DNA from: Aphanothece hegewaldii CCALA 016
GTDB taxonomy: Bacteria; Cyanobacteriota; Cyanobacteriia; Cyanobacteriales; Microcystaceae
Direction: 5' to 3'
Length of the DNA: 64,000 bases
Assembly (NCBI RefSeq): GCF_003007785.1
Contig: NZ_PXOH01000005.1
Span: 124,001-188,000, forward strand
The notes below the pieces were generated by a model that worked only from the letters and a program-made list of their open reading frames with translations, searched no databases and was not told the origin of the DNA. A program made the translations under genes and the position numbers. This document shows, in pieces, positions 16,742-25,327 of this stretch; the stretch's first letter is position 1; the number at the start of each line of letters is the position of its first letter.

Positions 16742-18244
16742 ATGCTAATACGCTCTTTTAAATGGGGTCAACCGTTGTTGGTGTTGCTGCTGTGGGTTGG
16801 TATACAAATTCCTCAAACCAAGGAAGGCACGAACCCAAATATTATAATCGCACAAAATAATGTTTCTAAGTCGATCTGTCCAAATGAGTTGGGAACGAAG
16901 ATCGAGGAGATTATTCAGCGTCGGGAATTTATGCGATCGCATTGGGGTATCTTAATTCAACCCCTTAATTCTAATTTTAACCTTTATGCTAAAAATTCTG
17001 AAAAGTTTTTTATTCCTGCTTCTAATATTAAACTGCTTACGACTGCTGCTGCTTTATTAGAATTCGGTTCACAATTTTTTATCCGCACTCCTATTTATCG
17101 TGTTGGTCATCCTCCTAATCTAACAACTTTAAGACTTGTTGGACAAGGTGATCCAACTATAACCACCGATACTCTAAAAGCATTAGCTAAACAACTCAAA
17201 CAACAGGGAATACAAAAAATAGAAAAACTCATTATTCAAGAAGGTTATTTTAATAATTCGGGAATTCCTCCGATGTGGGAATGGGATGATCTATTCTTTT
17301 CTTATGGTGTTCCTGCTAATACTTTTGTTTTGAATGAAAATACTTTTGATTTAATTTTAACGCCCACTCAAGTCGGTCAACAACTACAATTATCTTGGAC
17401 TGATTCAATAGCTGCTAAACAATGGCAATTTGAAAATTTAACAACAACCACTGATTCTACAACTGATAATAATATTTCAATTCAAGGATTTTTCGCCCAA
17501 TCTCGTTTAATCATTCGCGGACAACTTGGGAATAATGTTACTCCAAATACAGAAAAAATAGCAATTATTGCTCCTAATAAGTATTTTCTCGATACTTTAG
17601 CAGAAGTTTTAGAAAATGAAGGAATAAGCGTCGCTCAAAAACAAATTATTTCTGGTAATGATAGTAATCGTTTAGAAAATGAGATTGCTTTTATTATTTC
17701 ACCATCCTTAGAATTACTCATCCAAAAAGTAAATCACGAAAGTCATAATTTATATGCAGAGACACTTTTAAAGCTTTTAGAAAATAAAGCCAACGATGAG
17801 CCGAAAACTTCCATACTCCAAAAACAACTAACACAATTAGGAATTGATGAAAATAGTTATAAAATTGTGGATGGTTCGGGTTTATCGCGGCATAATTTAG
17901 CAACACCCGATACTTTTGTTACACTTTTACAAAATATCTCGCAAACACCACAAGGAAAAGTCTATCGTAATTCTTTAGCCGTTGGTGGGATTAATGGAAC
18001 TCTAGCCAATCGATTTAAAAATACACCAATACAAGGAAATTTACAAGGTAAAACTGGTAGTCTTTCGGGAATATCTGCACTATCAGGATATTTAGATATT
18101 CCCAATGGTGAAACGCTGGTTTTTAGTATTATGATTAATACATCAGATCAACCTAATACTAATCTTCGTCAAGGAATTGATGAGATTATTCTATTATTAA
18201 GTCAATTGAAAAAATGTTCTAATAATAACTCTAGCTTATTGTAG
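16742..18244 (+). CDS. dacB: D-alanyl-D-alanine carboxypeptidase/endopeptidase (PBP4, peptidase S13)
   Basis: The 500-residue protein has an N-terminal hydrophobic signal sequence (about 9-22), so it acts outside the cytoplasmic membrane. The serine-active-site motif SNIK starts at Ser94, the SGLSRHN motif lies near residue 380 and a KTG motif (GKTGS) lies near 438. These are the three penicillin-binding motifs of the S13 family. The enzyme trims or cuts peptide cross-links in peptidoglycan. The gene starts 45 bp from gor in a divergent layout. The 3' flank is the long degraded intergenic region from 18245. Confidence 0.93.
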   Translation: MLIRSFKWGQPLLVLLLWVGIQIPQTKEGTNPNIIIAQNNVSKSICPNELGTKIEEIIQRREFMRSHWGILIQPLNSNFNLYAKNSEKFFIPASNIKLLTTAAALLEFGSQFFIRTPIYRVGHPPNLTTLRLVGQGDPTITTDTLKALAKQLKQQGIQKIEKLIIQEGYFNNSGIPPMWEWDDLFFSYGVPANTFVLNENTFDLILTPTQVGQQLQLSWTDSIAAKQWQFENLTTTTDSTTDNNISIQGFFAQSRLIIRGQLGNNVTPNTEKIAIIAPNKYFLDTLAEVLENEGISVAQKQIISGNDSNRLENEIAFIISPSLELLIQKVNHESHNLYAETLLKLLENKANDEPKTSILQKQLTQLGIDENSYKIVDGSGLSRHNLATPDTFVTLLQNISQTPQGKVYRNSLAVGGINGTLANRFKNTPIQGNLQGKTGSLSGISALSGYLDIPNGETLVFSIMINTSDQPNTNLRQGIDEIILLLSQLKKCSNNNSSLL

Positions 18245-19052
18245 TACTTTACCTAACTGTTGTTTGCGTTGATTCAACTTTTCTTGTTGAAGTTTAATAA
18301 TAATTTATTCTAGTGGATTCTTGCTCTCTCCATTTCTTGACAATTTCGATGCACTCTTGTTAAGGTTAATTCAGGTTAAGCAAACTTTTATAGTAGTTCT
18401 ATTGCATGAATAGCTAGAGAATATAACTATAAGTGAATGCACAAGGGTTAGTGAGCCGCTCAAGACAAAGATGCCATACAGTGAGTTAGACCAGCTTACC
18501 GAAGCGAATTCAAACAATTGTATCAAGGATTGGCACGACTCCGCGTTCGAGTCGAAAATGCACTCGACCGCTTCAAGATTTTTCCTATGGGATCACGTGG
18601 GAGGACTACTATACAACAATCAAAGCTTGCTAGTCACCCTGTCAGGTTCTAAACTTTGAATTCCGATAATTGACGCTACAGGATTTCCTATACAATGCTT
18701 GACAAAGTACTGAATTATGTTAAACTCAACTATGTTTAAGCACTAACTTGCTAAAATGTTAAATTAAAGATTTAAATCTTTAACTCTGGTAATAAAGAAA
18801 GTTGTAATTGTATGCTTATTTTTTAATAGTAATAATTGCATCAAGATGCTTTTTGTATTAAAATAAGATTTATTTAATATAACATAGATATAAAATTTAT
18901 TAAAATTTTCTTTAATGATGATTAAAGTTTGTATTTATAAGAGGTCTAAGTAATTTTATTTATAGAAAATAATCATTTTTATATTAAGCTAGAGGAATTT
19001 TTGTTTAATTGTATAAATGTTAATTTTATCTATGGCTAATACTTAATAAAAT
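18245..19052. other. Long non-coding stretch with eroded gene remnants
   Basis: The 808 bp between dacB and the GT2 gene hold no intact gene. Around 18245-18400 the minus strand shows broken reading frames, including a Gln- and Lys-rich end close to a possible eroded protein tail. Around 18440-18652 there is the remnant of a transposase (see the next entry). From 18660 to 19052 the sequence is very AT-rich with no clear structure; the GT2 promoter is probably within its last 150 bp. Confidence 0.6.
18440..18652 (+). pseudogene. Remnant of a transposase (IS5-like), C-terminal end
   Basis: The frame that ends with TAA at 18650-18652 reads as LARLRVRVENALDRFKIF, followed by SRGRTT. This resembles the C-terminal part of DDE transposases of the IS5 type, where a motif like RVVVENAIGRLKIFRIL is common. 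A 1-2 base shift separates it from an upstream piece (EPLKTKMPYSELDQLTEA, from about 18455) that fits the same region. No start, terminal inverted repeats or intact core are visible, so the element is dead. This is the only clear mobile-element trace on the plus strand. Confidence 0.5.
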
Positions 19053-20012
19053 ATGAATATTACTAATGAAGTATACTACACAATTATAATTCCAATCTTC
19101 AACGAAGAAGAAACTCTTTGGGAATTATGGAATCAGTTGAAGCTAGTTTTAGATTCTCTTGAGGGGGACAGTGAAGTTATTTTTGTAAATGATGGCAGTA
19201 TAGATCAATCATTAACAATTCTTAAAACATTAAGTGAGCAATATAAAGAGATAAAAATCATCTCGCTTTCCAGAAATTTTGGACATCAATGTGCCTTATC
19301 TGCAGGCATTGATCATGCAAGAGGAAGATGCGCCATTCTTATGGATGGAGACCTGCAAGATTCTCCTCAAGCAATTTTTGATTTTGTAGAGAAGTGGAAA
19401 GACGGATATGAAGTGGTCTACGCAATTCGGAGAAAGCGTAAAGAGAATTGGATAAAACGATTAGGTTTTGTCACTTTTTATCGTATTTTGAATGTATTAT
19501 CTGGCTTTACACTTCCTTTAGATGCGGGAATCTTTTCACTAATTGATCAAAAAGTCGTATTGGCATTGCGAAATATGCCAGAAAGAAACAAATATCTCAC
19601 TGGCTTACGTGCCTATGCAGGTTTTAAGCAGACTGGAATTTTAGTTGAACGAGGCCCCCGCTATCGAGGCGAGCCTAGAGTTACTCCAGTAAAATTGGTA
19701 AAATTAGCATTTGATGGAATTTTATCATTTTCGGTTGTGCCTCTGAGAATTGCCACATTGCTCGGATTTATTTCTGCTGGTTTTTCATTGATTTTAGGGT
19801 TAATAGGTTTATATTCTAAGTGGGTTCTGGGTCAAGAATTCTTATCTTGGAGTTTTGGACTGACAACTACATTTTTTATGGGAGGAGTCCAATTAATTTT
19901 TTTAGGAATAATTGGTGAGTATATCGGTCGAATTTATGAAGAAATTAAGCAAAGACCTTATTATATAGTAGATCAGATAATTGAATGTTGTCAAAACCAA
20001 ATAAAACCTTAA
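19053..20012 (+). CDS. Glycosyltransferase family 2, membrane-anchored (DPM1/GtrB-like)
   Basis: The 319-residue enzyme has a GT-A fold with a VNDGS motif near residue 47 and MDGDLQD near 100, where the DXD-type acidic residues bind metal and nucleotide sugar. Two hydrophobic segments near the C-terminus (about 230-300) anchor it to the membrane. This layout is typical of polyprenyl-phosphate sugar synthases such as GtrB and ArnC. These make a lipid-linked sugar that a GT-C enzyme then transfers. The next gene is exactly such a multi-pass protein, 74 bp downstream, so the two probably work as a pair on envelope glycans. Confidence 0.88.
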   Translation: MNITNEVYYTIIIPIFNEEETLWELWNQLKLVLDSLEGDSEVIFVNDGSIDQSLTILKTLSEQYKEIKIISLSRNFGHQCALSAGIDHARGRCAILMDGDLQDSPQAIFDFVEKWKDGYEVVYAIRRKRKENWIKRLGFVTFYRILNVLSGFTLPLDAGIFSLIDQKVVLALRNMPERNKYLTGLRAYAGFKQTGILVERGPRYRGEPRVTPVKLVKLAFDGILSFSVVPLRIATLLGFISAGFSLILGLIGLYSKWVLGQEFLSWSFGLTTTFFMGGVQLIFLGIIGEYIGRIYEEIKQRPYYIVDQIIECCQNQIKP

Positions 20013-20086
20013 TGGAGCTATTAAATTCTTGATTAACTCCTGACTATAAAAATAGTATTACTTATTTGTTATAAACTCAATTCTCT

Positions 20087-22339
20087 ATGTACTTTAAGAC
20101 AAAATTCTTAGGTTTATCTTTGAAATTTATTGCTTTGTTTATAGCTATTATACCTGCTTTTTTGTTGGCACATTTCATTATAGTGAATGCAGTTAATGTC
20201 CCTTTTTGGGATGATTGGGATGTTCCAGGAATAATTCTTATTAAGCTATCACAGAATTCTCCGCTAACTTTTCAAGATCTCATTGCTCAACATAATGACA
20301 GCCGAAAATTTTTTACAAAATTAATTTTTATAGGTTTAGCCTATTTAACGAATTGGGACGTTAGGTATCCCATGTTAGTTAGTTTTTTGTTAGCTTGTTT
20401 AATTTCTTTTAATATATTCAAACTCAGTCAATTAACTTTAAGCAAAACAGATATTTTATTGCTTTTTCTCATTTTACTTACTAATCTTTTAATTTTTAGT
20501 CCCGTCTCAGAAAATTGGTTATGGAGTATACAGCTTGTTGTATTCATTCCTATTGCTTGTATCACATCTTGCCTAGTGGTACTGTATTCCTCACTTAAAA
20601 ATAACATCAAGTTTGTTATTTGCGCTATTTTAGCAACTATTAGTACTTATTCATATGCTAATGGAATGCTAGCTTGGATTATTATTTTTCCACTCTTAAT
20701 ATTTTTGCCTGATTTATCCTTAAAAAGTTGGAAAAGCAAAAAAATCTTATTGATGGGATGGTTAGCTTGTTTTACTGCTAATATAAGTTTATATTTTTAT
20801 AACTTTCATAAGCCAGATATAACTTCTAGTCCTTTAAAAGTTATTCAGCAACCAATCAATGTTATTATTAAGTATTTTTTGACTTTTCTTGGCGCGCCTT
20901 TAGGGAAAGGGGACTTAACAAATAGCTTTGTTATTGGATTGATATTAGTGATATTCATCATTTTAATATGCTTTTATCTTTTGATAAATTTATCAAATAA
21001 AAAACTGCTTTATCAAGCAATTCCTTGGCTGGCAATTGCATCTTACTCTATATTAAATGCGCTGTTAACAACAGGGCGACTGGGTTTTGGTGGGAGCGAA
21101 CAGGCCTTAGCATCTCGATACTTAAATTTTTCTCCTTTTCTAGCAATCGCACTAATTTATTTAATACCTCTTATCTTAAGAGATCTCAAAACAAAGGGAT
21201 TTGGTCGCTCACAAAAATGGTTATTTTTTTTAATCACTGTCTTTTTATCTTCAAGTTTAATATTTTTGTCGCTGACTAATTTTGTTTATGGAATTGAAAG
21301 AATGTCTTCTCTTAAAGAAGATCGTTTATATGGAAAATCTTGTTTGTTATTAATAAATGTATTCCTCGATAGCGATTGCATAAAATCGAAAATCTACCCC
21401 CATGACATAGACATGACTCAAGCTCGTGCTAATCAATTCAATGACATAGGTTTTATAACACCTAAATTAGTCGATCATAGCATCTTTGATACTCCAAATA
21501 AAACAGGAATGCCAATAGAGAGACAATTTGGAAAGATAACGCTTAAAAATACTCAGCCTGAATATTTAACAAAAGTAAATTTAGACAATAATTTCGTCGT
21601 ATCAGGATGGGCAATTAATCCTAAAGCACAAAAACCAGCCGATGCAGTAATTTTAACTGCTGAACAGTCCAATAGTCGGGTTACTCCTTTAGCAATTGCT
21701 CAAGTTAAAGAAGAGAGTCGAGATTTATCTCAAGCGTTGCAGCAAAAAAAATATGATCACTCTGGTTGGCAATATACCTTATCTGCTGACACTATCCCTG
21801 CAGATGCGACTCAAATAACAGCGTGGAGTTTTGATAGTGAGAATGGCAAAGCTTATAAAATAGGTAGTACTACCTTAAAAGGAATAATGAGACAAAAATT
21901 TATTTCTGAAAAAAACCTTTTATCGGGAGTTGAACCTAAATTTACTATCAAAAATTTAGGCAAAATTAGTTTTGCACAAAATGTTGGAGTAATTGATGTT
22001 ATCAACAGTTCTACTAATAGCGAACAGACTATTGTCAAAAATACTCCTATTAAGATTGCAGGATGGGCTATGCTGCCTACACAGAATAAACCTGCCGATA
22101 CGGTAATTATTACTGTAGGAGATGACAATATTATTACAGCATACGCTTCAGTAAATTTGGAACGCCCTGATGTTGCTCAAGCTTTTAATAATCCCGCTTT
22201 GCTTCGCTCAGGGTGGAATGCTGAAATTGAGCTTTCTGCTTTAACTGGAGATAAAGTAATCTTAAAAGCATGGATTTATGAGCCAACTAAAAAAAGCGTT
22301 TATAAATTATATAATACATTTACTTTAAACATACAATAA
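20087..22339 (+). CDS. Multi-pass GT-C-like glycosyltransferase with duplicated C-terminal domain
   Basis: The 750-residue protein has a membrane domain of about ten helices (residues 10-430). Its first large loop holds the FWDDWDVPG motif, with acidic residues of the GT-C type, and a following HNDSRKF motif. After it comes a soluble part with two related domains of about 100 residues (roughly 495-600 and 650-750). Both carry a GWA(x)nP...KPAD(A/T)VI...SGW...AW pattern. The pairing with the GT2 gene suggests transfer of polyprenyl-linked sugar to an envelope acceptor. The coding DNA is more AT-rich than its neighbours, perhaps from transfer. The acceptor is unknown. Confidence 0.7.
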   Translation: MYFKTKFLGLSLKFIALFIAIIPAFLLAHFIIVNAVNVPFWDDWDVPGIILIKLSQNSPLTFQDLIAQHNDSRKFFTKLIFIGLAYLTNWDVRYPMLVSFLLACLISFNIFKLSQLTLSKTDILLLFLILLTNLLIFSPVSENWLWSIQLVVFIPIACITSCLVVLYSSLKNNIKFVICAILATISTYSYANGMLAWIIIFPLLIFLPDLSLKSWKSKKILLMGWLACFTANISLYFYNFHKPDITSSPLKVIQQPINVIIKYFLTFLGAPLGKGDLTNSFVIGLILVIFIILICFYLLINLSNKKLLYQAIPWLAIASYSILNALLTTGRLGFGGSEQALASRYLNFSPFLAIALIYLIPLILRDLKTKGFGRSQKWLFFLITVFLSSSLIFLSLTNFVYGIERMSSLKEDRLYGKSCLLLINVFLDSDCIKSKIYPHDIDMTQARANQFNDIGFITPKLVDHSIFDTPNKTGMPIERQFGKITLKNTQPEYLTKVNLDNNFVVSGWAINPKAQKPADAVILTAEQSNSRVTPLAIAQVKEESRDLSQALQQKKYDHSGWQYTLSADTIPADATQITAWSFDSENGKAYKIGSTTLKGIMRQKFISEKNLLSGVEPKFTIKNLGKISFAQNVGVIDVINSSTNSEQTIVKNTPIKIAGWAMLPTQNKPADTVIITVGDDNIITAYASVNLERPDVAQAFNNPALLRSGWNAEIELSALTGDKVILKAWIYEPTKKSVYKLYNTFTLNIQ

Positions 22340-22364
22340 AAATTGTTGTAACCAGTAACTTACA

Positions 22365-22466
22365 TTAAAAATTTTCCTCTTGGTTGGTTGGTGTAGCACG
22401 TATATCTGGAGGAAGTTTTGCCATCGCTAAGTTATGAAAATGTCTCTCAGTTATTTTAAGGACTCA
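22365..22466 (-). pseudogene. Possible gene-tail remnant
   Basis: On the minus strand a stop-bounded piece of about 34 codons ends with AKLPPDIRATPTNQEEN and a stop. It looks like the C-terminal end of a longer coding sequence whose front is missing. It may be a transposase tail, but no family is named with confidence. It lies in the 213-bp gap before the GT28 gene. Confidence 0.2.
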
Positions 22467-22552
22467 CGAACGAATACAGTTAGATAGATGTTGTTTATTG
22501 ATGAATCGACTATATTGACATAGTATGAACCAATGACTTTGCTACTTTCTCT

Positions 22553-23710
22553 ATGACGACAATTCTTATCTTATATGCTTCCCTTGGCGCTGGACATCTA
22601 AATGCAGCTAAAGCTTTAACCGAAGCATTTTCCCATTATCCTGATGTAGAAGTTCACTCTCAAGATGCGCTTTTATATGCGAGTCCAATCTATCGCACTA
22701 GCATAACTCAAATCTATAAGCAATTGAGCGAAAGAATACCCACATTATACAAAGCTATTTATGAGGGTACCGATGGCGATGATGTAGAAGAATCTCTAGA
22801 TGGTAATCTTTCTGTTGCTAGATTAGAGTTTCTGTTTTTTAGAAAATTAGAAGATTTAGTCACTGAAATTAATCCAGATGTGATTATTTCCGTTCAACAA
22901 ATTCCGAGTCGTTTAATACAATTATTAAAACAGAAAAATAATTGGTCAATCCCTCATTATGTCGTTGTTACAGATGCGATCGCTCATAGTAGTTGGCTTA
23001 ATCATGAAATTAATGGGTATTTTCTCCCTAGTCAAATTGGGGTAAATATGCTAACCCAACGAGGCGCAAATCCAGAATTATTACATATTACGGGAATTCC
23101 GATTAAATTAGAAGTTCTTGAACCAAAAAGTAAAGCAGAAATGCAATTAAATCATAATCTATTATTAGATCGTCCAGTCATTACTATATTTTGCGGTGGT
23201 TTAAATACACAACGAGTCAAAATTATTATTACTGATTTTTTAGCCTCTGCGACTCCTTTAACCCTAATTGTTATTGCAGGAAGAAACGAGACTCTACTAG
23301 ATGCGATCGAAGATCTCACCGACAGCGAACAAGTAAAATTGGTTAAAATAGGTTCAATCGACTATGTAGATGATCTCATTGTCGCCAGCGATCTGATTAT
23401 TACCAAAGCAGGAGGATTGATCACCAGTGAGATCCTAGCACGTGGTATCCCAATGATTATAATCGATCCAATTCCAGGTCAAGAAGAACAAAACGCCGAT
23501 GTAATTGCAGCTTCGGGCGCAGGTATCCAAATACGTCTCCCTGAAATGGTTGCACAAACTGTGATTTATCTACTCAATTATCCTGAACGTTTAGCACAAA
23601 TGCGTCAAGCAGCTTTAGCATCAGGGCAACCCCGCGCAGCCCTTGATATTGCTGAATTTATTCTCAATGATATACAGTCTCCAAAGGAGGTAGCCAGTCT
23701 TGTTCAATAA
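22553..23710 (+). CDS. GT28 glycosyltransferase, MGDG-synthase-like
   Basis: The 385-residue protein has the ASLGAGHLNAAKAL motif at residues 9-22, like MGDG synthases, UgtP and MurG, and the C-terminal nucleotide-sugar motif TKAGGLITSEIL near residue 285. This is the GT-B fold that moves a sugar to diacylglycerol or a lipid acceptor at the inner face of a membrane. Cyanobacteria normally make MGDG through a GT2 glucosyltransferase and an epimerase, so this is not the usual route and its lipid acceptor is open. The last 11 bp overlap the following GH1 gene, so the pair is co-translated. Confidence 0.75.
   Translation: MTTILILYASLGAGHLNAAKALTEAFSHYPDVEVHSQDALLYASPIYRTSITQIYKQLSERIPTLYKAIYEGTDGDDVEESLDGNLSVARLEFLFFRKLEDLVTEINPDVIISVQQIPSRLIQLLKQKNNWSIPHYVVVTDAIAHSSWLNHEINGYFLPSQIGVNMLTQRGANPELLHITGIPIKLEVLEPKSKAEMQLNHNLLLDRPVITIFCGGLNTQRVKIIITDFLASATPLTLIVIAGRNETLLDAIEDLTDSEQVKLVKIGSIDYVDDLIVASDLIITKAGGLITSEILARGIPMIIIDPIPGQEEQNADVIAASGAGIQIRLPEMVAQTVIYLLNYPERLAQMRQAALASGQPRAALDIAEFILNDIQSPKEVASLVQ
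23685..23702 (+). promoter_or_regulatory. Strong ribosome binding site for a TTG start
   Basis: AAAGGAGG occurs within the last codons of the GT28 gene, about 9 bases before the TTG. This is the strongest Shine-Dalgarno seen in the window and it supports TTG initiation and coupling of the two genes. Confidence 0.6.
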
Positions 23711-25229
23711 TTCTGATTTTCTTTGGGGTGTTGCTTCTTCAGGATATCAAAGCGAAGGCGGTTATAACGGAATAGGACAACCACAAAATAACTGGTCAGA
23801 AAGCGAAATACACGGGTTAGTTATGCCAACGGGTACAGCCGCCGAATTATGGACTCGTTATGAAGAAGATTTTAAAACCTGTCAGAATTTGGGTGTTAAT
23901 AGCTTTCGTCTTAGTCTAGAATGGGCAAGAATTCAACCTTGTACGACGCTTGAACCTATTAATCCGCCAGCTTTTGATAAAAATGTTCTTGATGCTTATA
24001 CTAAACTAATTGCTTCTTGTCGTCATCACGGACTAGAACCCGTTGTTACCCTCTCTCATTTTACACATCCGGCTTGGTTGGGTCTAGATGCTTGGTTAGA
24101 ACCCGAAACGATCGATCTTTTTATAAAATATGTCCAAATGACGGTAACTCATATTAACCGTTGTTTGATTCATGAATATGAACTACCACCCATACAATGG
24201 TATATCACGATTAATGAGCCTAATATTCTCGTTCCGAATACTTATTTAAGTACGATGTTTCCTTCTGGCGGAGCGTGGGGAACTCAGGCGGCTCTAAAAG
24301 CTTATAATAATCTATTGGTGGCTCATGTTCGCGCTTATGACTGCATCCATCACATTTATGAGTCGAATGATTGGTTAACGCCTCAAGTCTCTCTGAATAC
24401 TTATTGTAGTGATTTATATTGGTCAGAAAAGGTGATTTGGGATCTATTATCCCTAAAACAAAATACTCTACAACGGGAGCAACTGCCAGATTATTTTAAA
24501 AAACGAGCGCAAGAGTTAGAAAATGCTTTAATTATCGCGGATCTTCCTTTTAGTCGGGATCTTCCCTATCGAGTTGGATTAATTGCCCGAAAAATCGCCC
24601 GATGGGTTGCCCGCAGAAGCTTTAATCTACAAGTCTTTGAACCGTTTTTTCAAACACTAGAATCAATTGATCGCCCAAAAGTCTTTGATTATATCGCTAT
24701 TGATTATTATGATCCTTTTTTTGCTCATACTTTCCGTCTTCCCTCTTTTTCCGACTTTGAATTTGAGGCAAAAGATTTTCGCGCTTGGGTGATGAGTGGA
24801 ATTACGAGTAAATGGTGGAATTGGCGATCGCTCCCAGAAGGTTTACATTTCTTTTGTAAATATTATTCACAAATATTTGACAATTGTCCCATTTTAGTAG
24901 CAGAAAATGGCATGGCGTTACGTCGTAAACCTGATAATAGCATTGCCGCGTCTCGTCCAGATGAATTGCGTCGGAGTAAATTTTTAGAAGCGCACGTACA
25001 ACAGGTTAACCGACTACGTGATGAAGGTGTACCGATGATTGGTTATATTTATTGGTCGTTAACGGATAATTATGAATGGGGTTCGTATACACCGCGTTTT
25101 GGTTTATTAACGATCGATTATGCTCAAGGTACAGAAAGACTTGTTGAGGATCATTTAGGCGATCGACCTTCCCAAACCTATGCTAAATTAATCCGAGAAT
25201 CTTTAATAAAATCGAACCTTAGTTCTTAG
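23700..25229 (+). CDS. Glycoside hydrolase family 1 protein (beta-glucosidase or SFR2-like)
   Basis: The 509-residue protein has GH1 motifs: the acid/base Glu in TINEPN near residue 178 and the nucleophile Glu in VAENGM near residue 402. The start is TTG at 23700, preceded by a near-perfect Shine-Dalgarno AAAGGAGG inside the upstream gene, which decides this start. It overlaps the GT28 gene by 11 bp. In plants the GH1 enzyme SFR2 processes galactolipids. A GH1 gene coupled to an MGDG-synthase-like gene makes a lipid-sugar role plausible, but ordinary beta-glucosidase activity is also possible. Confidence 0.85.
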   Translation: MFNNSDFLWGVASSGYQSEGGYNGIGQPQNNWSESEIHGLVMPTGTAAELWTRYEEDFKTCQNLGVNSFRLSLEWARIQPCTTLEPINPPAFDKNVLDAYTKLIASCRHHGLEPVVTLSHFTHPAWLGLDAWLEPETIDLFIKYVQMTVTHINRCLIHEYELPPIQWYITINEPNILVPNTYLSTMFPSGGAWGTQAALKAYNNLLVAHVRAYDCIHHIYESNDWLTPQVSLNTYCSDLYWSEKVIWDLLSLKQNTLQREQLPDYFKKRAQELENALIIADLPFSRDLPYRVGLIARKIARWVARRSFNLQVFEPFFQTLESIDRPKVFDYIAIDYYDPFFAHTFRLPSFSDFEFEAKDFRAWVMSGITSKWWNWRSLPEGLHFFCKYYSQIFDNCPILVAENGMALRRKPDNSIAASRPDELRRSKFLEAHVQQVNRLRDEGVPMIGYIYWSLTDNYEWGSYTPRFGLLTIDYAQGTERLVEDHLGDRPSQTYAKLIRESLIKSNLSS

Positions 25230-25327
25230 ATTGGATTCTTTGCGGTCTAGTTTTCATCGTACACTTAATAAAGAAGGCGGCACATTGATAGCCTTCAGAC
25301 TCTTCCCAACTGAAAATTATATTAAAT

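Noticed and set aside
18241-18400. Minus-strand peptide with KLQQEKLNQRKQQLGK as part of a real gene
   Set aside because: An in-frame stop and frame changes break it at once; it is at best an eroded tail of an unidentified gene.
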